From Bacteroidota bacterium (lineage in GTDB: Bacteria; Bacteroidota; Bacteroidia; AKYH767-A; OLB10): a DNA stretch of 30,503 bases. This document shows, in pieces, positions 10,050-17,879 of the stretch; positions within the stretch are counted from its first letter, which is position 1, and every line of letters begins with the position of its first letter. A program made the translations under genes and the position numbers. Location: the NCBI GenBank assembly GCA_016713525.1, contig JADJOZ010000024.1, forward strand, positions 1 to 30,503. Direction: 5' to 3'. The notes below the pieces were generated by a model, which saw only the letters and a list, made by a program, of their open reading frames with translations, had not been told where the DNA came from and did no database searches.

Positions 10050-10301
10050 ACGAATTTTCTTCTGTTAAGGAATCAATTTATCTATCATATTACAATGTTG
10101 GCTAAAATTTAAAATCGACATTGTGATTCCTTTCAGATCATACGATTTTCAATTTGCGATTTAACTCATTCTCAACACATTTATCAGATAGGGAATACGT
10201 TATTCACAATTATTTTCAGCAGGCTTCTGCTTTGCCTCATCCCTGCCCTTCTCCTGCATAAGCATTTCGATATTCACAATTAATTTCGGCAGGAGAAGGG
10301 A
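10050..10301 (+). repeat. D module, copy 1 (contains A3)
   Basis: A unit of about 250 bp beginning CGAATTTTCTTCTGTTAAGG and ending in an A palindrome. Copies at about 10782-11036 and 22594-22846 are nearly identical by eye. It contains ATCAATTTATCTATCATATT and a small hairpin AGCAG-GCTT-CTGCT just before the palindrome. No coding capacity is evident. Confidence 0.85.
10234..10300 (+). repeat. A-type palindromic element (A3)
   Basis: Arms at 10246-10257 and 10289-10300 are perfectly complementary over 12 bp. It is the terminal part of D module copy 1 and is followed 35 bp later by an inverted B element. Confidence 0.87.
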
Positions 10302-10335
10302 AGGATTTTGATTAAACTAAATGTTTTAGTACTTC

Positions 10336-10404
10336 CCCCTCTCCAGCCAACAGTCCTTGTTCGAAGCCAGATTCCATTGCTGGAGAGGGGAAGGGGTGAG
10401 GCGG
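10336..10404 (-). repeat. B-type palindromic element (B2)
   Basis: Arms at 10336-10347 and 10379-10390 are perfectly complementary over 12 bp, with GGGGTGAGGCGG following. Together with A3 it makes an inverted A/B pair. Confidence 0.87.
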
Positions 10405-10468
10405 AATGAGAAACAGAATGAGAAAGAGAAAGGGGAAGAAACAGAAACAGAATGAGAATGAGAATGAG

Positions 10469-10560
10469 AACGGAGAAATTATTCAAGGGAAAAAATTTCA
10501 CCTAACAACAAACTCATCACAGCCATCATAAGAATCATATAAATCACAGTTTAGAATGGG
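10469..10560 (+). repeat. F unit, copy 1
   Basis: A unit of about 92 bp starting GAACGGAGAAATTATTCAAG. Its 3' half is four 9-mers: ATCACAGCC, ATCATAAGA, ATCATATAA, ATCACAGTT. Further copies lie at 11277, 11374, 23079, 23183 and 23257. Confidence 0.8.
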
Positions 10561-10591
10561 AATGGGAGGAGAATGAGAATGAGAACGGGAC

Positions 10592-10738
10592 CGCAATTTT
10601 CACTTGACTTTAAACCTATCACAGTGATCATGTAAATCACTTAAATCATGGTCGGGAATGAGAATGAGAACGCAATTTTCACTTGACTTTAAACCTATCA
10701 GCAGTGATCATGTAAATCACTTAAATCATGGTCGGGAA
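10592..10738 (+). repeat. E units 1 and 2
   Basis: Two near-identical units of about 66 bp (10592-10657 and 10671-10738), starting CGCAATTTTCACTTGACTTT and ending in four 9-mers: ATCACAGTG, ATCATGTAA, ATCACTTAA, ATCATGGTC. They are separated by a short GA-rich linker. Six more units are found at 26.3-27.05 kb. Copy 2 has an inserted G before CAGTG. Confidence 0.85.
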
Positions 10739-10781
10739 TGAGAACGGAAGGAGAAGCAGAAGGAGAATGAGAATGAGAACG

Positions 10782-11102
10782 ACGAATTTTCTTCTGTTAA
10801 GGAATCAATTTATCTATCATATTACAATGTTGGCTAAAATTGAAAATCGGCATTGTGATTCCTTTTCAGATCATACGATTTACGATTTACGGTTTAACTC
10901 ATCCTCAACACATTTATCAGATAGGGCATTACGTTATTCACAATTATTTTCAGCAGGCTTCTGCTTTGCCTCATCCCTGCCCTTCTCCTGCATAAGCATT
11001 TCGATATTCAGCAATTAATTTCGGCAGGAGAAGGGAGTTGGACAGAATGGGAATGAGAATGGGAATGAGAACGAAGAATTTACTACTGAGCAGCTACAAA
11101 AT
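10782..11102 (+). repeat. D module, copy 2, with trailing leader
   Basis: Copy 2 of the D module. It extends beyond the A palindrome (10968-11036) through a GA-rich stretch into the CTGAGCAG leader (hairpin core 11086-11093) that precedes the heptamer array. The arrangement and most bases are repeated at 22594-22912. Confidence 0.85.
10968..11036 (+). repeat. A-type palindromic element (A4)
   Basis: Arms at 10980-10991 and 11024-11035 form a perfect 12-bp stem. It is part of D module copy 2; the loop has one extra G compared with A3 and A5. Confidence 0.87.
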
Positions 11103-11142
11103 AATCCTTAATTCTTAATACTTAATCCTTAATTTTTAATTC
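11103..11142 (+). repeat. Heptamer array H1
   Basis: About five imperfect TTAATCC/TTAATTC units, lying directly between a CTGAGCAG leader and the B element at 11144. Confidence 0.8.
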
Positions 11143-11143
11143 T

Positions 11144-11212
11144 CCCCTCTCCAGCCAACAGTCCCTGTTCGAAGCCAGATTCCATTGCTGGAGAGGGGAG
11201 GGGGTGAGGCGG
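11144..11212 (-). repeat. B-type palindromic element (B3)
   Basis: Arms at 11144-11155 and 11187-11198 form a perfect 12-bp stem; GGGGTGAGGCGG follows. It is the inverted partner of A4, with a heptamer array between them. Confidence 0.87.
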
Positions 11213-11276
11213 AATGAGAAACAGAATGAGAAAGAGAAAGGGGAAGAAACAGAAACAGAAACAGAATGAGAATGAG

Positions 11277-11460
11277 AACGGAGAAATTATTCAAGGGAAA
11301 AAAAATTTCACCTAACAACAAACTCATCACAGCCATCATAAGAATCATATAAATCACAGTTTAGAATGGGAATGGAGAAATTATTCAAGGGAAAAGTTTT
11401 CACCTAACAACAAACTCATCACAGCCATCATAAGAATCAAATAAATCACAGTTTAGAATG
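11277..11460 (+). repeat. F units, copies 2 and 3
   Basis: Two consecutive F units (11277-11370 and 11374-11460), nearly identical to the unit at 10469, each ending in four ATCA-initiated 9-mers and then GTTTAGAATG. They form a direct tandem with almost no spacer. Confidence 0.82.
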
Positions 11461-11508
11461 AGAATGAGAAAGAGAACGCAAGAAAATTGCTTTCAATTAG
11501 AAGACAAG

Positions 11509-11530
11509 AATCCTTAATTCTTAATTCTTA
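11509..11530 (+). repeat. Heptamer array H2
   Basis: Three units of the TTAATCC/TTAATTC type, 25 bp beyond the stop codon of the large T9SS cargo gene (leftward). The leader typical of other arrays is only vaguely recognisable upstream. Confidence 0.65.
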
Positions 11531-11554
11531 GTCCATAATCCACCTTAACATTGC

Positions 11555-14521
11555 TTATTTAACGAAGCGATTTAATACTATTTTGGTAGTCAATGATGAG
11601 AATTCTGTATTCAGTTTCAGAAAGTAAATGCCATCCGGGAGAAGGAAAGATCGAGAGTTTTTCCAGATTCGCCAATTGTAAATTTGTCAACCAATTGACC
11701 AAAAGAATTGAGCACTTGCAATAAACCGGGAGGGGCATCAATAAAAACACTCCGGAAGTAGGATTGGGGAATACATGTATAACTTCACGTTTCGATTCAA
11801 AAACTCATCGATGCGTTCGTGATTAGGTCCAACAGAAATGCATGGCACACTAACCAGTATAATGTTGGAGGTATCGCTGCACAATGAAGCATTCTACACC
11901 GATGCATTTATCTTTCCTCTATTCTTAGCTGAATAATTTTGTGTGTTCGCTCCGGATATAGGAGTATTCCATCGGTACCATTGATAGTTAGCTAAGCCCG
12001 GGGAAGCATGTAGCACAACACTGTCGCCTTGACAAAAAGTTGTATTCCCGGAAGCAGTAATACTAACAGGTGTTGAAGAGAGCGCAATTACCATCATAGA
12101 ATCAGAAGCAGAACAACCAAAAGCATCCGTAACAGTAACCGTATAATTACCCGGAGAAGCAGTTGTTAGTGTCTGCGATGTGATCCCATTAGACCATAAA
12201 TAATTGGTGTAACCAGCTCCGGCATCCAAAATTGTTGATGCGCCCGGACAAATGTCGGGATCTCCAGTAATTACGGGTAATGCTGCAGGTAAAGTAACAA
12301 CTGTTATGCTATCGGAATCAGTGCATCCATTTGGAGCATTAACCATCAAATAATAAGTTCCTGCAGTACCTACTGAAATGGAAGAAGTATTTGCACCGGT
12401 ACTCCAGGTGTAGGAGGGCCAGGATGTGTTACCAGCAAGGGTGGTTGTTTGACCGATACATATAGTATCGATTCCTGTAATTTGCAGATTTTGATAAAGT
12501 GGAATAATACTTTTTGTCACACATATACTATTACCACATTGACTTTCGGCTCTGACAAAATACGCGGTTGTTGACAAAGGGGCTACTATGATTGAATCAC
12601 CTGTTCCTATCATTGTTCCACCACAACTTCCGGAGTACCAAACAAATTGACTTCCGGGTGCTAATTCACCACCAACTCTGTATAAAGTAATGCTATCTCC
12701 GGTACAATTTGAATTAGAATTTCCGGTGGAAGTGGAAATGCTCAATGGGGGAGAAGAGCAAGTAAAAAATGTTTTAGGACCATTATTTGCACTAAATCCA
12801 AGACCAGAACCAGTGCAATCTGAACGCATGTACACATCGTAAGAAGTATATGGAGATAGACCCGATATCGTGTATGGGAAAGTTGTAGGATAAACAATCG
12901 TACCACCGGCACCGGGATTACCTCCTGCTCCAGGTACAAAACCGCTAGGGCCATATTCAATAATACCATTGGTAAAACAGTTGGAACATGCAACATTTAT
13001 TGTAGCAGCTGTTGGCGAAACATTTGAAGGAGAGTTCAATAGGGGAATGTAACAAATATTAGAACATTGCAATTGAAAAGAGTACCTGTAGCTTTGGGTA
13101 GAGCCAAATGACTTGCCATCGAGAGCAATATAATAAGTTACACCGGCAGTCAGGGGACCAAATGTTAAAGTTGTATCATTGAATGCAGGTGGAGAAGCTA
13201 AGATGTTACCTATAAAACTCCAACCTTGTTCATTGCATCCGGAATTTACCGGTTTGAAATAAGTATTTACAGAGTAGGTATAATTGTATGCATTGGCAAA
13301 TAAATCATAAAAGTGCATGCTATACATTCCGGTTTGACTTGGAATAAAAGTAAAAACTTGCTCTTCGGAACTGTCGGCACCACCCAAATCCCATGCTCCC
13401 CGTAGAGCAAAAAGACCGTCATAATCGAATTGGTTGTAATCCCCGCAATTTAGCTGTGTAAATAAGTTGCAATTTTTGGCGGATTTCATTTTATATTTTT
13501 TATTGACAGTAAAATTACCACCACACACAGTTCTGATATAAACATCATATTCTGTAAATGGAATAAGGCCGCTGATTGTATGTGATGAGGCATTGGTTAT
13601 AGCAACGGTACCATTGGTGCCAGGTTGAAGTTCTAGACCGGGAATAAAACCCGAAAAACCATGTTCAATGATTATAGAATCGCTGCAATTGCAACTCCAT
13701 CCAATATCTATTGATGTAGGGGTGATATTTGATTTAGTGATATTTATTGGAGCGGGACAATTTATAAAAAAAGAACTATTTACTTGAGTCAGGTCTTGTG
13801 CATCAAAAATGATATCGTATGATTCCCCCGGGACTAATGGCCCGGTTTGATAATAATATTTTGTAAAAGATCCTTCATTCACTGAATAGGATACATTCAG
13901 ACAGTTATAGCTGGAAGGTGCGAAGATGGTATCCAACTCCTTAATACCAACTAATGGCACCGGTGAACTGGATGGAACTCTCTGGATTAATTCATAATCT
14001 GTATTATCGGCATTATCAAAGCGAAACCTCATCTCTGAACCTGTTGGAAATCCAAAATAGCATGTGCTTTGCATATCGCCAGGCCAGATTGGACTATTTA
14101 AAACTAAACCCTGTGAAACTCCCAGATGTATTAAAGAAGGATAAAGTGTTGGCCCAACCGACATTGAATGGTTAGAGGTATACGGCTGGCTGTTTGCTGT
14201 CCAAGTACCATTGGAACAAAGAACTCTTACGTAAACATCATAAGTTGCCAATGACGAAGAAGGAGAAATTATATTCATCCCATCAAAGCTACTACTCACT
14301 AATGTCCCCCCAGGTCCCGCAGTTGAATTTGTACCGGGAGTAAAGCCTGATGCTCCATATTCTGCGTAATATGTTCCATCAATACCGCTGGTACTATGAA
14401 CAATTAATGCACCGGGGTCTTTTACCAGAGTAATAATGGATGGAGTTGGACATTGTGCCAGGATCAGATTGGTAATAGTCAATAGCCAAAGCACTATTAA
14501 AAAAATTGATTTTTTCATCAA
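11555..14521 (-). CDS. Large secreted FN3/Ig-like protein with T9SS sorting domain (frameshifted C-terminus)
   Basis: Exported protein of about 985 residues. The start at 14521 gives the signal peptide MMKKSIFLIVLWLLTITNLI. Three FN3-like modules carry a shared (Y/H)G.SGF.PG...PG..GT segment followed by YDVY(V/I/M)R (around residues 55-110, 285-340, 525-575). Four Ig/PKD-like modules follow, each opening C.G(D/Q/A)S or similar and containing Y.WS.G or YQWY (about 600-870). The frame is open from 14521 to 11894, then at least three single-base shifts occur. The repaired tail reads NASLCSDTSNIILVSVPC, then VIHVFPNPTSGVF and LPDGIYFLKLNTEF, a T9SS type A signal, ending at 11555. It is probably an adhesin or other large surface protein. 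It has no identified catalytic domain. Confidence 0.87.
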
Positions 14522-14788
14522 AATATGATTTTAGAACTATCAAATCTAATCAAATCTATCAACATTACAAATTTATTCTACAATATTTTTACCTTTTTTT
14601 GACATGAATTGATGAAGCCCAAAGGTTTTTATTACTGGATAGGGATCGCACTGATTTTGGAATTTAACTCACTGACGAAGACGATAAGAAGAAAACGAAG
14701 TTAAAATAAAGGGCATTAAGCATTGGCAATTAATGACAGTGTCTATGCCACTTATGTCCCTGTTTGTTGCTTTCCTGGTTTAGTTCAT

Positions 14789-15316
14789 TTATTGAGCACT
14801 CTTTATTCCTTCCGGGTTTTTCAAATCAATGATTAAATCATCCTCGATTTTTTTCAGAATACCCCTGAAATTTACTACCTCAGCAGCAGACATAACATTT
14901 TTGGGAATTAAAATAGCGGATAGACTATTCTGATATAACAAGAACCACCTCGGCTTTTCAACGATTTTATAAATCTTATGCCATTTAATTTCCAGGTAAA
15001 AAGAATCGCCTTTAATTTTTATTTCATGTGAGGTAATCTCCATTTCAAGAGGCTCCATTAAATAATTACTGGAAAAGTAATTTCTGCGGATGGTAGTGTA
15101 AATTACAATGGGTTGGACAATAAAAATCAGAACTAAAGTAAGGTATTGATAAATTAGTGGCTCCGGAAGATCAAATATGCTTAAATAGTAGAAAATTATC
15201 CACACTAAAATAATTCCTGCAAAGGCTAAAATCAGCTTCATCACAGGTCGCTCATAGGTTAGCTTATATAGGAGCTTTACATATTCCTTGAAAGTAACAT
15301 TTGATTTTATCTGCAT
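14789..15316 (-). CDS. YcxB-like membrane protein
   Basis: Intact protein of 175 residues. Two transmembrane helices (about 28-47, LILAFAGIILVWIIFYYLSI, and about 57-75) are followed by a soluble C-terminal domain with EITSHEIKIKG, LEIKWHKIYKIVEKPRW, and LIPKNVMSAAE. This pattern (two TMs, a short beta-rich domain with a W..I.K(I/V).E and an IPK motif) fits the YcxB-like family, whose function is unknown. The start is the first ATG after a stop; no partner gene is obvious. It is one of the few unbroken genes in the window. Confidence 0.72.
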   Translation of the reverse strand: MQIKSNVTFKEYVKLLYKLTYERPVMKLILAFAGIILVWIIFYYLSIFDLPEPLIYQYLTLVLIFIVQPIVIYTTIRRNYFSSNYLMEPLEMEITSHEIKIKGDSFYLEIKWHKIYKIVEKPRWFLLYQNSLSAILIPKNVMSAAEVVNFRGILKKIEDDLIIDLKNPEGIKSAQ

Positions 15317-15412
15317 GGCTGTCTATTCATACTAAAGTAAAAGACAGGTATTGCAATTATCGTGCGGTTAATTCAGGTCAAGTGACACAAAACCATTCAT
15401 GAGGTTTGATAG

Positions 15413-15566
15413 TTATTCATCTATTAGTTCAATTCCTTGTTCATCCAGTTTCGCCAGACTGGTTTTCATTTGTTGAACCATTTCCGGTGCGTGGCCTTGC
15501 CATTTGGATACTTCTCCTACTACTTTGAAAGGACTTTTCGATCTGTATGATTTTGTAGGATTTCAT
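15413..15566 (-). CDS. Small protein of about 51 residues, unknown (one frameshift)
   Basis: The ATG at 15564-15566 opens MKSYKIIQIEKS; a shift of one base then leads into PFKVVGEVSKWQGHAPEMVQ and ends ELIDE at 15413. The combined peptide has normal codon and residue composition and a clear stop, which is why I prefer it to chance. I do not recognise the family. It lies between the YcxB-like gene and the sigma/SRPBCC operon, on the same strand. Confidence 0.4.
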
Positions 15567-15626
15567 TTATTTCGGGTGGTTGATGTTTTTTGGATATTAA
15601 AAACTTTCATTCCACTATATGTCCCC

Positions 15627-15674
15627 AATCCTTAATCCTTAATCCTTAATTCTTAATCCTTAATTCTTAATCCT
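15627..15674 (+). repeat. Heptamer array H3
   Basis: Nearly seven clean TTAATCC/TTAATTC units, the most regular array in the window. It lies 76 bp beyond the stop of the leftward gene at 15750. It has no CTGnGCAG leader and no neighbouring palindromes, so a heptamer array can stand alone. Confidence 0.88.
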
Positions 15675-15749
15675 GATCTTGCCATTGCACTTATAAAATA
15701 CGCTTATGAAATCCATATTGACTCAAAACGAAATTAGCTTTAAATACTA

Positions 15750-16157
15750 TCACTTCGCTCTCATTTTATTTCCTTTTGCATCATGGGTGACTTCTGCCAG
15801 ACCGAGTTTTTCCATTAAGGGTGGAATGTACATACCAACTCTTCCACGCAGACCCTTTTTTAAACCGTACCAACCGCCAACAGGATTTTTTTCTGAGCGT
15901 CCCCAAAATTCAACTGTTCCTTCTTTGGCAGGTTTTTGTTCGTCCGCACTACCCAACTCCATCCAGTCACCGTGTTTTTTCAACATTTTATGAAGGTCCT
16001 CCAGTATGTCAATGTTATACAGAAGTACTGTTTTTCCTACTGTGCAAACCAAAACATCTTTACCATCTTTTTGATCGACGTGCATGGTGTATTCACTTGT
16101 CAATGGTGGTGTTTTCAGAACCATTGGTTTTTCTTTTGTTCCAATTTTGTAAGCCAT
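15750..16157 (-). CDS. Conserved hypothetical protein of the sigma/SRPBCC locus
   Basis: Intact, 135 residues. Characteristic strings are MAYKIGTKEKP at the N-terminus, TVGKTVLLYNIDILEDLHKM, KKHGDWMELGSADEQKPA and NPVGGWYGLKKGLRGRVGMY. I recognise these as a widely distributed conserved family of unknown function (possibly the one called DUF6855; I am not certain of the number). It is soluble, with no signal peptide. It starts 11 bp after the SRPBCC stop codon and so is very likely the third gene of a sigma factor, SRPBCC, hypothetical operon. Confidence 0.8.
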   Translation of the reverse strand: MAYKIGTKEKPMVLKTPPLTSEYTMHVDQKDGKDVLVCTVGKTVLLYNIDILEDLHKMLKKHGDWMELGSADEQKPAKEGTVEFWGRSEKNPVGGWYGLKKGLRGRVGMYIPPLMEKLGLAEVTHDAKGNKMRAK

Positions 16158-16168
16158 CTTGAGTAGTT

Positions 16169-16636
16169 TTATTTTGTTTTAGAAATTATTTCTGCTTCGT
16201 TTTTAAGATCAGTTGCATATTGTTCAAATGCCTTATCAAATGGAGGAATCATTTTAGCAAACAATGGAAAAAGAGGACCTCCAATTTTCTCTTCCATGGT
16301 AAAGTTTGTCAACGTATTACCAATCGATTTAAGTGTGTAAACCCGGTTGCCCATTGCATCGCCCCATGCTAAACGATTTTCCGAATCAAACTCTTTTACT
16401 TTGAGTTTAAATTCCCTTTTTGGGTCTAATGTTGATTTGAGTTTAATTTTTTCACCCGGCGCAATTAAGCCATCAATTGAAATTACGCTTGAATTCCATC
16501 GAGGGAAATCATTTGCATTGGTTAAGAGTGCCCAAATAATGCTTCTGTCAGCTTTGATGTCAATGCTTACTGCCGTTTCCCGGCTGAAGGTTTTTTTGGT
16601 GGTTACGGCTTTGCCGTTTGATGATACAGTTGTCAT
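16169..16636 (-). CDS. SRPBCC (START-like) family protein
   Basis: Intact, 155 residues. It shows the family layout: an N-terminal strand (ETAVSIDIKADRSIIWALLT), the NDFPRWNSSV turn, a central beta-sheet (GEKIKLKSTLDPKREFKLKV, RLAWGDAMGNRVYTLK), and a long C-terminal helix (FDKAFEQYATDLKNEAEIIS). Members bind hydrophobic ligands in a deep cavity; the ligand here is unknown. It lies between a sigma factor gene (57 bp upstream) and a conserved hypothetical gene (11 bp downstream), which suggests control by that sigma factor. A broken copy lies at 1-440. Confidence 0.88.
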   Translation of the reverse strand: MTTVSSNGKAVTTKKTFSRETAVSIDIKADRSIIWALLTNANDFPRWNSSVISIDGLIAPGEKIKLKSTLDPKREFKLKVKEFDSENRLAWGDAMGNRVYTLKSIGNTLTNFTMEEKIGGPLFPLFAKMIPPFDKAFEQYATDLKNEAEIISKTK

Positions 16637-16693
16637 TTTTAGCTTTTTTGATTGTTATACCTCTTTGACGATTGGGCAAAACAAAACGATAGG

Positions 16694-17496
16694 CTATTGA
16701 TCATTTTTTTCTGAATAATTTTCCATTACATCTCTATTGTGTTGAATATGATGCAATTGCAAATCTGAACCACTGGAATTGAATGGATCAATTTCTTTCA
16801 TTATTCTAAATCGAAGGTCAAGCAGCAATTCTCTGTCAGGGTCATTTGCTTTTTTGGCAAACTCAATTTTATTCTTCTCCACCTCAAAATTTTGTTTCGG
16901 GTTAAAAATGCCATTCAATTCTGAGCATTGGTGACAGGTCCCTTCTTTATTTATCAGTGCACAACGACCTTCGTAAATATGAACCATTTTTGCACGACTG
17001 GTATGCAGGTAATACTTTATCATAGATTCGTTTGTCTGTAATATGGCTGCGATTTCTGAAACTTTGAAATCATGGATCTCTTTAAGTAGCAAACAAAGTT
17101 GTTGTTCTAATGGTAATGATTTCGAAATGCATGTCAGGCAGAATGTGATATGTTCTTTTATTTCGAAAGCAGCCTGAGTGGATGTTTGCATGATATTGGA
17201 TATTTCCGGAAAATAGTCAGGGTTTGCCAATGCTTTTTCCCGGCAAATATCAGTAACATCTTCAGGCCATCTTTCTTTGCCCGTAAATTGTCTTTTGCAA
17301 TATTTGATGCAATTGTAAAAATCCAGGTCTTCACCGTGCTTTCAGCCCGAAAAGTGTCGAGTTTAAGCGAGGCTTTTATGAACGCATCCTGAACTATGTC
17401 TTCGGTGTCTTCAATACTAGCTGTTATTCTTAAAATGTAAGATTTTAACTGTGATCTTGCCGACACAAACTCATTTGTAAATTCTTCAAGTGTCAT
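16694..17496 (-). CDS. ECF-type sigma-70 factor, copy 2 (one frameshift)
   Basis: Sigma factor of about 268 residues. Region 2 is complete (LKSYILRITASIEDTEDIVQ, then FIKASLKLDTFRAESTVKTW, IFTIASNIAKDNLRAK). One base is missing in the A/G run at about 17272: copy 1 reads AAGAAAAGATGG and this copy AAGAAAGATGG. The downstream frame resumes with PEDVTDICREKALANPDYFP and region 4 (LPLEQQLCLLLKEIHDFKVS ... YLHTSRAKMVHIYEG). The C-terminal extension with CALINKEGTCHQCSEL and a charged helix is typical of a Bacteroidota ECF group; the three Cys could bind a metal or sense redox state (inference). No anti-sigma gene is seen; the downstream SRPBCC protein or the extension may take that role. Confidence 0.87.
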
Positions 17497-17584
17497 TGGT
17501 TTTACCTTTTCTTAGTTGTTAATGTCATATGTGGCATCATTCATGGCGATGCCAAATAGTAGAATAGTTTAACTTAGTTTTCAT

Positions 17585-17629
17585 AGAATCTTTAAACACT
17601 AACTGAATGTTAAAATTAAATCGTAAAGT
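17585..17629 (-). promoter_or_regulatory. Conserved upstream block of the sigma/SRPBCC locus, copy 2
   Basis: Counterpart of 1389-1433, matching at 42 of 45 positions by eye, 89 bp upstream of the sigma start. The likely role is promoter or autoregulatory site of the sigma operon; exact boxes are not assigned. Confidence 0.4.
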
Positions 17630-17727
17630 GTCTTGAAAGGTTACTGTTATTTATCCTTGAAATCAAAACTAATAAAATGATGGATATTTACCAACTTTTA
17701 CCTTAAATCAACTTTCATGAGATTGGA

Positions 17728-17815
17728 AGGAGAACAGAAAGAGAAGGAGAATGGGAATGAGAATGGGAATGAGAACGGACGGAGAAATGGAATGAGAGTG
17801 AGAATGAGAAAGACG
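17728..17815 (+). repeat. GA-rich hexamer tract before the hipA 3' end
   Basis: GAATGG/GAATGA/GAACGG units on the + strand, followed by the leader and the heptamer array H4. It has the same order and orientation as in islands I to III, although no A or B palindrome is present here. Confidence 0.85.
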
Positions 17816-17879
17816 AAGAAATTTATTTCTGCGCAGAAACAAAAAATCCTTAATCCTTAATCCTTAATCCTTAATCCTT
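17816..17879 (+). repeat. Leader palindrome and heptamer array H4 overlapping the hipA stop
   Basis: A 14-bp perfect palindrome TTTCTGCGCAGAAA (17826-17839) is the local form of the CTGnGCAG leader. It is followed by almost five exact ATCCTTA units (17846-17879). The array overlaps the 3' end of hipA: the last residues GLRIKD and the TAA are encoded by heptamer sequence. Confidence 0.88.

Larger units (their letters stand above)
9957..11480 (+). repeat. GA-rich hexamer tracts of repeat island I
   Basis: Imperfect runs of GAATGA/GAATGG/GAACGG units occur at about 9957-10050, 10403-10475, 10552-10591, 10735-10782, 11040-11076, 11210-11283 and 11455-11480. They separate the other repeat modules, and the purine-rich strand is always +. 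Open frames through them give Asn-Glu or Ser-His strings on the two strands and are not genes. Confidence 0.85.

Noticed and set aside
10361..10372. GTTCGAAGCCAG resembling a tRNA T-loop in several B elements
   Set aside because: No acceptor or anticodon stems surround it; it is the loop of the B palindrome.
15706..16166. Rightward open frames opposite the conserved hypothetical gene
   Set aside because: They are antisense to an intact, family-like protein and have no plausible composition or domain.
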